From Acetobacter sp. (lineage in GTDB: Bacteria; Pseudomonadota; Alphaproteobacteria; Acetobacterales; Acetobacteraceae): a stretch of DNA of 64,000 nt. Below are positions 20,129 to 29,103 of the stretch, piece by piece (the stretch's first letter is position 1; every line of letters starts with the position of its first letter). Made by a program: the position numbers and the translations under genes. The stretch is taken from the NCBI RefSeq assembly GCF_022483985.1, contig NZ_JAKVME010000001.1:2356001-2420000 (forward strand), read 5' to 3'. Under the pieces are notes generated by a model. That model was given only the letters and a program-made list of their open reading frames with translations, searched no databases and had not been told where the DNA came from.

Positions 20129-21139
20129 ATGCTGCCAGATTCTGCCCTCAAGGCCTTCCTGCCGGTCCTGCTGCTCGCCGGTCTGTGCACAGGCGCGCAG
20201 GCAGCAGAGGTGGAGATCAATGCTTCCGCCACAACAGTCACCAAAGGTCTGACGCGCAAACCGCTCTTTCCCGTTCACCTTGAACCGGGACAGAGCCTTG
20301 TCGGGATAGACGGCTATGTGGAAACCACCTCTCCTTCCGAACAATTCAGCGAAGCCCTGATCTCCCTGCATATGGCAACGTCTCCCGCCTGTCCGACACA
20401 GGCAGAGGATGTTGGAGATTATGCCGCCATCAACGCGCACTTTCCGAACATCACGCTGGCGGCTCCCATCGTCAAACAGAACGCGCCAGACCATCAGCGC
20501 ATTCCTGTGCATATCCACCTCGCCAGACCATTCCCGCTGAAGAACTGCCTGTTCGTCATTCTCGACGGCTCGGATTTTGTCGGCAAACCCTACACGATGA
20601 CGGCGCATCTGCATGTGACCACCACACCCACGCAGCCATCTCCGGAATCTTTTGAACTCAACGGCTCCATGTCGGATGAATTCCTCATGTCTCCACAAAA
20701 GCATGAAACAGCCTACAAGGTTTATCATGTACCCAAAGACAGGATGATCTTTTCAATCGACGGCAATGTCGCGGCAGTCGCCGGTCCGGGAGTGGTGTTC
20801 CGGACCCCGCTGCACTGGTGGGTCGTGTCTCATTCCGTCTTTCTCGAACATGGCGGCTGCCCGCAGTTTCCACATGACGGCACCTATTCGGACAATCCGG
20901 CGCTGGATGCGTTCATGTTTGAACCCCAGACCACCACGCTGCACACGGCCTATCTCAAGGGGGAAGGAATTTCCTATCCCAATGCAGCCTTCACCTTGCA
21001 GCCCAAGGAACCGATCCTTGTTCATAAAGGAGATTGCCTGATTCACGGGGTAAGGGCGATGGGCGCTGACGAACCCGGCGGTCGTCCGGCGGACGGGATC
21101 AACACGGAAAGCCAGATTTTCATGGAAATGACGCCCTGA
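20129..21139 (+). CDS. Secreted hypothetical protein
   Basis: A 336-residue protein that I cannot assign. A signal peptide is clear: LPDSALKAFLPVLLLAGLC then AQA before AEVEIN, cleaved about residue 25. The mature part is beta-rich with two similar-looking halves: each has a short acidic loop, a LHV or VYHVPKD strand, and paired cysteines (CPTQ and NCLF; GGCPQ and GDCLI), which could form disulfides. A good GGAGGAGAGG ribosome site precedes the ATG. It lies alone, about 220 bases after lactate permease. A periplasmic or cell-surface role is likely. I do not assign a function. Confidence 0.75.
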   Translation: MLPDSALKAFLPVLLLAGLCTGAQAAEVEINASATTVTKGLTRKPLFPVHLEPGQSLVGIDGYVETTSPSEQFSEALISLHMATSPACPTQAEDVGDYAAINAHFPNITLAAPIVKQNAPDHQRIPVHIHLARPFPLKNCLFVILDGSDFVGKPYTMTAHLHVTTTPTQPSPESFELNGSMSDEFLMSPQKHETAYKVYHVPKDRMIFSIDGNVAAVAGPGVVFRTPLHWWVVSHSVFLEHGGCPQFPHDGTYSDNPALDAFMFEPQTTTLHTAYLKGEGISYPNAAFTLQPKEPILVHKGDCLIHGVRAMGADEPGGRPADGINTESQIFMEMTP

Positions 21140-21246
21140 GGGAGAAAAACGCTCTTTCCATTCCAGAAAATTTCGAAAACGCTGACAACGACAGGCAAAC
21201 GGACCACGAGAGCCTCTTCAAGACGACGATTATTCCGGCCGACACG

Positions 21247-22161
21247 TCAGGGACAGTCAGGCGGCGGCAGGAAGAACGACTGAGCGGAGCGGGTCTCATT
21301 CCGTAACACCCGGCACAGATGACCGAGCCGCGACGACCCCGCGTCATCTCCCCGCGTAATCAGCCAGTAGGTCCGCAGCAGACTGATCTTCTCCGGCAGG
21401 ACCCGCACCAGACCGGGCGTTGATTCCGCAACAAAGGCAGGCAGGACACCGAGACAAAGTCCAGCCTGAACCGCCGCTTTCTGCGCCTGAATACTGGAAT
21501 TCTGAATCCGGACCTGCCGGGAATCGATCCCGACCTCCGCCAGATAATCCAGAGATGGCGAGAATACGAGTTCATCGACATAACCTGCAAACCGATGATC
21601 CGCGAGATCTTCCCGTCTTCTCACCGGCCCGTGCCGCCGCAGATAATCCGGGCTGGCGTAGATGAACAGGCGGTAGTCCGTCAGTTCTTCCGCATGAAAC
21701 CGGTCTCCGGATGGCCGGGTAAGACTGATGGCGAGATCGGCCTGACGGCGGGAGAGAGAAACGATCTGCTGGATCGTCACCATCTCCACCGTCAGATCCG
21801 GATTGGCTTCCAGCAGCGCGCCGATCCGTGGAGCGAGGAAAAAGTTCCCGAAGCCCTCCAGAGCGCTGATCCGCACCGTGCCCGACAGCCCCCCTCCAGC
21901 GCTGAACGCCACCTCCTGCGCTTCCCGCTCCATTGCCTCCACACCGGCCATGAGCTGTTCACCTTGTCGTGTAAGCCGATAGCCGCGCGGGTGCCGTTCA
22001 AAGAGCGTGGCATCTATTGTCTGCTCCAGAGACTGAATTCTCCGGGCGACAGTCGTGTGCTCCACACCCAGCTCCCGCGCGGCCACAGACAGCGATCCAC
22101 CGCGGGAAACCGCCAGAAAATACTGGAGATCACGCCAGTCCAGCCCCCGTCTTCCGTGCAT
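21247..22161 (-). CDS. LysR-family transcriptional regulator
   Basis: A 304-residue LysR-type regulator. The N-terminal winged helix is plain: LQYFLAVSRGGSLSVAARELGVEHTTVARRIQSLE, with the inducer-binding domain from about residue 90. The ATG has an AGAGGATGAAGC ribosome site. It is divergent from the iron-dependent alcohol dehydrogenase gene, with about 170 bases between them, so it most likely controls that cluster. The inducer is unknown and is probably the substrate or a product of the pathway. No clear T-N11-A site was picked out by eye. Confidence 0.9.
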   Translation of the reverse strand: MHGRRGLDWRDLQYFLAVSRGGSLSVAARELGVEHTTVARRIQSLEQTIDATLFERHPRGYRLTRQGEQLMAGVEAMEREAQEVAFSAGGGLSGTVRISALEGFGNFFLAPRIGALLEANPDLTVEMVTIQQIVSLSRRQADLAISLTRPSGDRFHAEELTDYRLFIYASPDYLRRHGPVRRREDLADHRFAGYVDELVFSPSLDYLAEVGIDSRQVRIQNSSIQAQKAAVQAGLCLGVLPAFVAESTPGLVRVLPEKISLLRTYWLITRGDDAGSSRLGHLCRVLRNETRSAQSFFLPPPDCP

Positions 22162-22334
22162 GCTTCATCCTCTCATTGCCGATATTTCAAAATATCCGTG
22201 CATTTTTGCACATGGGGTGGGCTAAAACACCAGATTTTCCGTGCGTCCGGACCGTGCCAGTCCCTTTCAGCAGCACAAGAGAGATGGAGCAGGACCGAGG
22301 TCCGGAACTCCATCCGCGAAAAGGGGAAAATCTG

Positions 22335-23495
22335 ATGACTGCACTGGTCCTTCCACCTTTTGTCCGGCTTGGGGGCGGCGCGCTGAACGACCTACCGGAC
22401 GCCCTTCAGCAGGCCGGTCTCAAGGCGCCTTTCATCATCACCGATCCGTTCATGGCTTCGAACGGCGTTCTTGAACGGGTCAGCTCCATTCTGGAACAGG
22501 CCGGTTACACGATACGGGCCTTTACGGAGACCGTTCCGGACCCGACCGTCGCATGCGTCAACGCGGCCCTCGCCATGCTGCGGGATGGTGAGCATGACTG
22601 CGTGATCGGGCTGGGCGGCGGCAGCCCGATCGATACCGCCAAGATGGTCGCCGTGCTCGCACGGCATGACACGACACCCTCCGGTCTCAAGGTGCCGCAT
22701 ATCCAGAACACGCCGGGCCTGCCAATCATCGCCATTCCGACAACCGCCGGAACAGGATCGGAAGCCACGCGGGTCACCGTCATCACCGATGAAGTCTCCG
22801 ACGAGAAAATGCTCTGTATGGGGCCAGCCTATCAGCCGCACATCGCCATCGTGGACTACGAACTGACCCTGACGATGCCGCGCAGGCTGACGGCCGATAC
22901 CGGCACGGACGCCCTGACGCATGCGCTTGAGGCCTGGGTTTCGAAAAAAGCTTCTCCCTTCACCGATGCTCTCGCCCTGAGCGCGATGCAGCGGATCTGG
23001 AGATGGCTGCCCATCGCCTGCGAGGAGCCCGGCAACCGCGAGGCCCGCGCCGCCGTGATGCAAGGCGCTTTCGAGGCGGGCATGGCGTTCTCGAACGCCT
23101 CCGTCGCACTGGTACACGGCATGAGCCGACCCATCGGAGCGCATTTCCATGTTCCGCACGGCCTGTCCAACGCCATGCTGCTGCCGGAGATCACGGCATG
23201 GTCCCTGTCCGGCGCGCCGGAGCGTTATGCAATGGCCGCTCGCGTGATGGGCATTGCCGACGCCAGCACATCCGACGACGCCGCAGGCGAGGCTCTTGTG
23301 GAAGGGCTGCGTCGCAGAAACCGGGAAATCGGAGTTCCGACGCCGAAAGAACATGGGCTGGATGTCGCACGATGGGACAACCTGCTGCCGCTGATGGCGG
23401 AGCAGGCGCTGGCGTCCGGGTCGCCCGCCAACAATCCGCGTGTGCCGACCGCACAGGACATCGTCGCGCTCTACCACCGCGTCTGGGCCGCGTAA
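22335..23495 (+). CDS. Iron-containing (group III) alcohol dehydrogenase
   Basis: A 386-residue NAD-dependent dehydrogenase. The nucleotide-binding GLGGGSPIDTAK is at about 93-104 and IPTTAGTGSEAT follows near 138. The metal region is GTDALTHALEAW, then VHGMSRPIGAHFHVPHG with the conserved histidines. This family includes 4-hydroxybutyrate, lactaldehyde and 3-hydroxy acid dehydrogenases and maleylacetate reductases. I chose the ATG at 22335 because MTALVLPPFVRLGGGAL matches the family start and a purine-rich AAGGGGAAAA precedes it. The open frame extends upstream to 22017 but overlaps the LysR gene. It is first in a three-gene unit with a transporter and a semialdehyde dehydrogenase. Confidence 0.9.
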   Translation: MTALVLPPFVRLGGGALNDLPDALQQAGLKAPFIITDPFMASNGVLERVSSILEQAGYTIRAFTETVPDPTVACVNAALAMLRDGEHDCVIGLGGGSPIDTAKMVAVLARHDTTPSGLKVPHIQNTPGLPIIAIPTTAGTGSEATRVTVITDEVSDEKMLCMGPAYQPHIAIVDYELTLTMPRRLTADTGTDALTHALEAWVSKKASPFTDALALSAMQRIWRWLPIACEEPGNREARAAVMQGAFEAGMAFSNASVALVHGMSRPIGAHFHVPHGLSNAMLLPEITAWSLSGAPERYAMAARVMGIADASTSDDAAGEALVEGLRRRNREIGVPTPKEHGLDVARWDNLLPLMAEQALASGSPANNPRVPTAQDIVALYHRVWAA

Positions 23496-23511
23496 CAGGG
23501 AGGACCGCACC

Positions 23512-24900
23512 ATGAGCAGCGTTACAGTCTCCTCCAGAAGTCCTTCGATGCATGGCCTGGTTTTTGCTTCCAGCGTCGGCACCATCATCGAATGGTATGA
23601 TTTCTTTCTCTATGGCTGCCTCGCGATTTTCTTCGCGCAGATGTTCTATCCACCCGGAAACGGCATGGCTTCCACGCTGATCAGTGTGGCGACATTCGCG
23701 ACCGGTTTCGCGGTCCGCCCTCTCGGCAGTCTGGTCTTCGGTCACTTCGGAGACCGCTTCGGCCGCAAGATCACCTTTCTCACCACCCTGCTGATCATGG
23801 GCTGTTCAACAGCCGCCATCGGTGCGCTGCCTGATTTCAAAACCGCTGGCTATGTCGCGCCGGTTCTGCTCATCACGCTGCGGATCATTCAGGGTCTGGC
23901 TCTGGGCGGTGAATATGGCGGGGCCGCGACCTATGTCGCCGAACACGCTCCCGCCACGGAGCGCGGCAAATGGGCGAGCTATATTCAGGCCATGGCGTCC
24001 GGCGGCTTCGTTCTGGCGCTGGGCATCGTTCTCGGGCTGCGTCTGGGACTGGGCGAGGAGAGCTTCACAGCGTGGGGCTGGCGTCTGCCATTCCTGTTTT
24101 CCATCGTGCTGGTAGGCGTGTCTTTCCGCATCCGTCTGCGACTGCACGAATCTCCGGTGTTTCTGGAGATGAAGGAAAATCGCCAGATTTCTTCTTCTCC
24201 CATCCGGGACGCCTTCACCATTCCCGGCAATGCGCGCCGTATCCTGACTTTTCTGTTCGGCGTCGCCTGCGCTCAGGCCGTGACATTCTACACAGCACAG
24301 TTCTACGCCCTGTATTTTCTTGAAAGCGTCCTGAAGGTCGCCTTTCTTCCTGCGACACTCGCCGTGGCGGCCGGTGCGCTGTGCGGTCTGCCGTTCTTCG
24401 TCATCTTCGGTCGCCTGTCTGACAGGATCGGGCGCAAGCCGCTCGCCCTGACCGGTATGGCCGCTGCGGCCATCCTCTATCTGCCACTGTTCATGGTTCT
24501 GAAATCCTGTGTCCATGACAGTGGAATCGATGCCGCTCCCATCGCCGCCATCGTGTTCGCTCTCGTGGTCATCGCCGCGCTGATTTACGGACCTTACGGC
24601 GCGTTCATCGTCGAAACCTTCCCGGCAGCGGTACGCTACACCTCGATTTCCATTCCCTACCATATCGGAAACGGCATTTTCGGCGGCTTCCTTCCGCTCA
24701 TCAGCCTCAGCCTCGTCTCACGCACCGGGAATGTCTTCGCCGGACTGCTCTATCCCGCCGCGATCTGCATCATCGGTTTCCTCGTCACGCTGTTTTTCGT
24801 GCCTGAAACGCTGCCCTCCGCCGCAGCGGACGGAAAGCGCAGAGGCATTTCCCTGTCCCACGAACCCCTGACCACCGCCAGCGGCCACTCCGCCGAATAA
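23512..24900 (+). CDS. MFS transporter, metabolite:H+ symporter (MHS) family
   Basis: A 462-residue 12-helix major facilitator. Its start, HGLVFASSVGTIIEWYDFFLYG, is the hallmark of the MHS family (ShiA, ProP, KgtP types). The loop 2-3 motif GHFGDRFGRK and the later GRLSDRIGRKPL are present. It probably imports an organic acid or related metabolite together with a proton. The ATG at 23512 has GGGAGGACCGCACC before it, and the gene is 16 bases after the dehydrogenase, so they form one transcript. The substrate is probably that of the neighbouring enzymes. Confidence 0.9.
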   Translation: MSSVTVSSRSPSMHGLVFASSVGTIIEWYDFFLYGCLAIFFAQMFYPPGNGMASTLISVATFATGFAVRPLGSLVFGHFGDRFGRKITFLTTLLIMGCSTAAIGALPDFKTAGYVAPVLLITLRIIQGLALGGEYGGAATYVAEHAPATERGKWASYIQAMASGGFVLALGIVLGLRLGLGEESFTAWGWRLPFLFSIVLVGVSFRIRLRLHESPVFLEMKENRQISSSPIRDAFTIPGNARRILTFLFGVACAQAVTFYTAQFYALYFLESVLKVAFLPATLAVAAGALCGLPFFVIFGRLSDRIGRKPLALTGMAAAAILYLPLFMVLKSCVHDSGIDAAPIAAIVFALVVIAALIYGPYGAFIVETFPAAVRYTSISIPYHIGNGIFGGFLPLISLSLVSRTGNVFAGLLYPAAICIIGFLVTLFFVPETLPSAAADGKRRGISLSHEPLTTASGHSAE

Positions 24901-24938
24901 CTCTTTTTTCCCACTTTTTACTGACAAGGACAAAACAA

Positions 24939-26432
24939 ATGAAAATCATTCCTCACTTCATTGGTGGCCAGAAAACCGAAGGCGCAGGCCAGCGTCGTTC
25001 GGATGTCTTCAACCCCGCGACCGGCGCGGTGCAGGCTCAGGTCACGCTCGGCGATACGGCGGATCTGGAAGCGGCAGTCTCCGCCGCGCGGGCTGTCTTT
25101 CCGAAATGGGCAGACACACCTGCCCTGACCCGTTCCCGCATCCTGTTCCGGGTCCGCGATCTGGTGGAAAAACGTGCCGATGAACTCGCCGCTGTGATTT
25201 CTGCCGAACATGGCAAGACAATTCCGGACGCAAAGGGTGAAGTGACACGCGGCATGGAGGTCATCGAGTTCGCCACAGCCGCGCCGGAAATCCTCAAGGG
25301 CGAATATACCGAGCAGGTGAGCCGGGGCATTGACGCCTGGACGGTCCGCCAGCCGCTCGGCATTGCAGCAGGCATCACGCCGTTCAATTTCCCCGTCATG
25401 GTTCCACTCTGGATGGCCCCGATGGCGATTGCGACCGGCAACTGTTTCATCATCAAGCCTTCGGAGCGCGATCCTTCAGCGTCCGTGATGCTGGCTGAGA
25501 TTTTCAAGGAAGCCGGCCTGCCTGATGGCGTGTTGCAGGTGGTGCATGGCGACAAGGATATGGTCAACGCCATCCTTGAACATCCCGAAATCAAGGCCGT
25601 CAGCTTTGTCGGTTCCACGCCGATCGCAAAGCTCGTCTATGCAACGGGCACGGCGCACGGCAAACGCGTGCAGGCTCTGGGCGGGGCAAAAAACCACGCC
25701 ATCGTCATGCCGGACTGCGATCTGGACAAGACCGTGGACGCGCTCACGGGCGCAGCGTGGGGATCGGCTGGCGAGCGCTGCATGGCGATCTCGGTCGCCG
25801 TCGCTGTCGGTCCCGTGGCGGACGCTCTCGTGAACAAGCTGGCCGAACGGGCCAGCACACTGAAGATCGGTCCGGGCGAGGATGGCAGCAACGATATGGG
25901 ACCGCTGATCACGGCGCAGCATCGCGAGCGCGTGTGCAGGCTGGTGGATTCCGGCGTCGAACAGGGAGCGACACTGGTCGTGGACGGACGTGAGCATGTG
26001 ATTCCCGGCCATGAAGCTGGCTTCTTCACCGGAGCCTCGCTTTTCGACAATGTCACATGCGATATGAAGATTTATCAGGAAGAAATCTTCGGTCCCGTTC
26101 TGTGCGTCATGCGCGCCCCTGATTTTGAAACGGCCCTCAGACTGGTGAATGAAAGTCCGTTCGGCAACGGCACCGCCATCTTCACGCGCGATGGCGACAC
26201 CGCCCGCAATTTTACCCATCGCGTTCAGGCGGGAATGGTCGGAGTCAATGTGCCGATTCCTGTGCCGATGGCGTTCCATTCCTTCGGTGGCTGGAAAGAC
26301 TCGCTGTTCGGCGATCACCACATGCACGGACCGGAAGGAGTGCGCTTCTTCACGCGCCTGAAAGCCGTCACCAGCCGCTGGCCGGAAGGTATCCGTAACG
26401 GCACGGAATTCTCCATGCCTACACTGGGATAA
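24939..26432 (+). CDS. mmsA: CoA-acylating (methyl)malonate-semialdehyde dehydrogenase
   Basis: A 497-residue aldehyde dehydrogenase of the MmsA group, which turns methylmalonate semialdehyde into propionyl-CoA or malonate semialdehyde into acetyl-CoA, with CO2 release. Seen: ITPFNFPVMVPLWM, SFVGSTPIAK, the catalytic cysteine in SAGERCMAIS, and QEEIFGPVL. The GSAGERCMA sequence and lack of the general-base Glu typical of hydrolytic ALDHs fit MmsA. The AAGGAC ribosome site is good. It is 38 bases after the transporter, last of the unit controlled, I infer, by the divergent LysR. Confidence 0.93.
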   Translation: MKIIPHFIGGQKTEGAGQRRSDVFNPATGAVQAQVTLGDTADLEAAVSAARAVFPKWADTPALTRSRILFRVRDLVEKRADELAAVISAEHGKTIPDAKGEVTRGMEVIEFATAAPEILKGEYTEQVSRGIDAWTVRQPLGIAAGITPFNFPVMVPLWMAPMAIATGNCFIIKPSERDPSASVMLAEIFKEAGLPDGVLQVVHGDKDMVNAILEHPEIKAVSFVGSTPIAKLVYATGTAHGKRVQALGGAKNHAIVMPDCDLDKTVDALTGAAWGSAGERCMAISVAVAVGPVADALVNKLAERASTLKIGPGEDGSNDMGPLITAQHRERVCRLVDSGVEQGATLVVDGREHVIPGHEAGFFTGASLFDNVTCDMKIYQEEIFGPVLCVMRAPDFETALRLVNESPFGNGTAIFTRDGDTARNFTHRVQAGMVGVNVPIPVPMAFHSFGGWKDSLFGDHHMHGPEGVRFFTRLKAVTSRWPEGIRNGTEFSMPTLG

Positions 26433-26470
26433 TAGCACGCGCCGTTCTGGCGTACCCCGAAAAGACAGTT

Positions 26471-26509
26471 CCGTTGTCATGTCGGCCTGATTACCCGGCG
26501 TGACAACGG
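26471..26509. terminator. Hairpin between convergent mmsA and glycosyltransferase
   Basis: CCGTTGTCA at 26471-26479 pairs perfectly with TGACAACGG at 26501-26509, with a GC-rich loop. It lies between two convergent genes, 39 bases after the mmsA stop. It may end transcription from both sides, though no long T-run follows. Confidence 0.5.
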
Positions 26510-26527
26510 GCGGACAGAAGCAGCGCC

Positions 26528-27682
26528 TTACGAAGACGGCACCACAACGATTTCCTCCTGCGATGTCTCCTGATTATGCCTTAAATGTTCCACATCCGAC
26601 AGCATGGTGGCCGCCATAGTCTCCCACAGGATATCGGTCTGTCCTGTCCGTCCTTCCGATACCGTAGGCCCCGCCAGAATCAGCGCCTCCAACGCGTCTG
26701 TCAGAGCCCTCACATCGACATCGCAGAGGGTCACGCCCGGCAGTCCGGCAAACTGCTCTTCCAGCCCCCCGACACGTGTGGCCAACACCTGCTTTCCCGC
26801 AGCAACGGCCACGGCCCCGACACCACTCTGGCTTGCTTCCCGGTAAGGCAGCACCATCACATCGGCCCAGCCGATGACGCTGGCAATCTCCTCTTCCTCT
26901 ACCCAGCGGTTTTCTACCGACACACGGGGAAGCGCCGCCAGCTTCCGCAACACGTCCGAGTCCGGGCCACTGCCGACGATACGACATTCATAGTCGGAGA
27001 CAGGCGACAAACCTTTCAGGGTTTCCAGAAGCAGATCCAGACCCTTGTAAGCCAGAAGTCGTCCGAACATGAGCAGCCGCATAGGGCCCGGCGGTCGTAT
27101 AACGGGCGGAATGGCCCTCCCCTGCATGGCCGGATAGTCGAACGGAGGCAGGCTGGCCACCACGATCTCACGCTCCTGCATTCCCGCCTGTTCACGCAAC
27201 TGGCTGGCGACATGATGCGTCAGGGCGACAACACCCTGCGCCTGCCGGATCAGAATGTTCTGCAAGGTGTGCTGGAAGGGAAAGCCATCACCGGGATGCG
27301 GCAGTGCGTCGTGGACGATGACCACCAGCGGCACTCCGGCACAGCGTAAGGCAGACGCCATCAGCAGATCGACCGGCCCGGCCATCGCGCAGATCGCCAG
27401 ATCCGGTCGCCAGAGTCGCAGCACCTTCAACAATCGCGGGATGACGACGGGGGCGCCAAGCAGGCGAAGCAGCAGGCCGCTCAGATTCCCATAGGTCTCG
27501 ACCTGCCACACTGTCATCGCATGACGGGGAAAACCGGGGGCGGTCAGGATTTCGGCACGGCGGGATAGACACAGCAACACCTCACGCCCCGGCAGACGGT
27601 CGATCGCCTGAGCGAGATTCAGCCCGAATCGCGGGCCACCTCCCCGCCGTCCCCATTGCCAGACAAGAACCCGCTTTATCAT
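26528..27682 (-). CDS. Glycosyltransferase, GT4-type GT-B fold
   Basis: A 384-residue glycosyltransferase. The N-terminal half holds LVWQWGRRGGGPRFGLNLAQAI. The C-terminal half holds RLLMFGRLLAYKGLDLLLETL and the donor site with VMVLPYREASQSGVG, the E(x7)E-like region of retaining GT4 enzymes. It probably transfers sugar to an exopolysaccharide, lipopolysaccharide or glycolipid from an NDP-sugar. Its start overlaps the previous gene by four bases (ATGA), so the two glycosyltransferases are translated together. There is no polymerase or flippase nearby to fix the product. Confidence 0.85.
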   Translation of the reverse strand: MIKRVLVWQWGRRGGGPRFGLNLAQAIDRLPGREVLLCLSRRAEILTAPGFPRHAMTVWQVETYGNLSGLLLRLLGAPVVIPRLLKVLRLWRPDLAICAMAGPVDLLMASALRCAGVPLVVIVHDALPHPGDGFPFQHTLQNILIRQAQGVVALTHHVASQLREQAGMQEREIVVASLPPFDYPAMQGRAIPPVIRPPGPMRLLMFGRLLAYKGLDLLLETLKGLSPVSDYECRIVGSGPDSDVLRKLAALPRVSVENRWVEEEEIASVIGWADVMVLPYREASQSGVGAVAVAAGKQVLATRVGGLEEQFAGLPGVTLCDVDVRALTDALEALILAGPTVSEGRTGQTDILWETMAATMLSDVEHLRHNQETSQEEIVVVPSS

Positions 27683-28938
27683 GCCGACGCCTGCTCTGAT
27701 GCCCGCTGCATGTGTGGATGCGCCTGCCCACGACGTGTCAGCGCCCAGTGAGCCGCCAGTAGTTCACTTCCGAAAAACCGTTGGCCTGCAACATGCATGG
27801 CCTGTGCTCCAAGCCTTTCACGCAAGGCGGCGTCATCAGCAGCGCGGGACAGTATCGCGCTCGCGGCTTCGATATCGGCCTCAGCCCAGACAGCTCCCGC
27901 CGCCTCAAAGACACCACGGGGATCGCGGGCAGGCACCAGACGATACGGGACAGGCAGACCACACCCAGCGTTCAGGAATTCCGACGTCGCCGACCAGTCG
28001 GTGGCCACGACAGTACGCCCCAGACGCATGGCTTCCGCAGGAACAAGACCGAACCCTTCGCTGCGATGCAGGGAAAGCACGATATCGACGCACCGGATCA
28101 GAGCCTGAGAGTCTTCCGCCGGGAAAACCCTTTCCTCGATACGGATATTCCCGGCTCCGGCAATGGCTGCTCTCAGACGCTCCATATCCTCCGGATAATG
28201 TCCGGCATGCGAAACTTTAAGCAGCAGAAACCGGTCCGGACGCTCACCGAACGCCCGGCGAAACGCCTGAATGGCGGCCAGTGGATTCTTGCGTTCAAAG
28301 CTTGAGGCCAGACTGAAGGAAACCAGCACGACAACGGCGTTATCCGGCAGACCGAAAGCGCTGCGTTCCAGACGCGAGGGCAGGAGCGGGTCAGCAGCCA
28401 GCGCATGAGGCACCACCCTCACCCGACCGGGCATGATCGTTTCAAGAGCGCGGGCGGAAAACAGCGACGGCGTCCAGACTTCATGAACACACCCTGCCGC
28501 CATCTTCCAGAGCGGCGGGACGACCGGCAGTTCCCACGCCCAGTAGCCAATGATCCGGCGGTTCCGCAGAAATCCGCGTCCCAGCTTCAACAGCACGGAA
28601 GGCAGGGAGGGTGAGTTGACGTGCAGTATCAGCGGCGACCGGGTCGGCCCGTCCGAAGGCGGCGACACTCCTTCAAGCAGGCTGGCCTGAAAGCCGCTGG
28701 CCGGGATGCCCAGAGCCCGGCAGGCCCGCAGCATGATGCGTGCGCCTTCGCCCAGACCCGACGCTCTGTTGATCTCTCCTCCAACGAGCAGATGCTCGCC
28801 AGCGACAGGGACCGGATAGTGCGCTTTCGGCGCCAGCCACGCGGTCAATCCGGCAGCACCCCGCCTGCGCGGCTCTGCGGGCAGTTTGCGCCACAGGCTG
28901 TGCAAAGGATGATACTCTTTGTCAGAGAAGGGATTCAA
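27679..28938 (-). CDS. Glycosyltransferase, GT4-like
   Basis: A 419-residue GT-B-fold glycosyltransferase. It shows HLLVGGEINRASGLGEGARIM early, VSFSLASSFERKNPLAAIQAF at the start of the C-terminal Rossmann half, and RCVDIVLSLHRSEGFGLVPAEAM, which carries the donor-binding EGFG-x3-E. It is upstream of, and overlaps by four bases, the second glycosyltransferase. Both likely build one saccharide. It starts about 115 bases from the divergent argE. Confidence 0.85.
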   Translation of the reverse strand: MNPFSDKEYHPLHSLWRKLPAEPRRRGAAGLTAWLAPKAHYPVPVAGEHLLVGGEINRASGLGEGARIMLRACRALGIPASGFQASLLEGVSPPSDGPTRSPLILHVNSPSLPSVLLKLGRGFLRNRRIIGYWAWELPVVPPLWKMAAGCVHEVWTPSLFSARALETIMPGRVRVVPHALAADPLLPSRLERSAFGLPDNAVVVLVSFSLASSFERKNPLAAIQAFRRAFGERPDRFLLLKVSHAGHYPEDMERLRAAIAGAGNIRIEERVFPAEDSQALIRCVDIVLSLHRSEGFGLVPAEAMRLGRTVVATDWSATSEFLNAGCGLPVPYRLVPARDPRGVFEAAGAVWAEADIEAASAILSRAADDAALRERLGAQAMHVAGQRFFGSELLAAHWALTRRGQAHPHMQRASEQASA

Positions 28939-29004
28939 ATCCAGAAAATCCGCATAATCTCAAAATTTATTCAAATCTTTCAAAGACTTGAATAGAACTC
29001 TACC

Positions 29005-29027
29005 CGTGCCGCAAAAACAGCGGCACG
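29005..29027 (+). promoter_or_regulatory. Perfect hairpin in the argE leader
   Basis: CGTGCCGC at 29005-29012 and GCGGCACG at 29020-29027 form a perfect eight-pair stem with an A-rich loop (AAAAACA). It lies upstream of argE, after an AT-rich stretch (28950-28990). It could be an operator (an ArgR box would be more AT-rich) or a leader hairpin. Confidence 0.4.
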
Positions 29028-29103
29028 TCCAGTCGTTAGTGGCGGTCATCGCTGGATGATCCGGGATTGCAGCCAGAGCCCAGACGTGAATACTCTCTTC
29101 CCT

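Noticed and set aside
22392..23588. 398-codon frame antisense to the iron-dependent alcohol dehydrogenase
   Set aside because: The sense gene is a clear enzyme; the antisense product has no family features.
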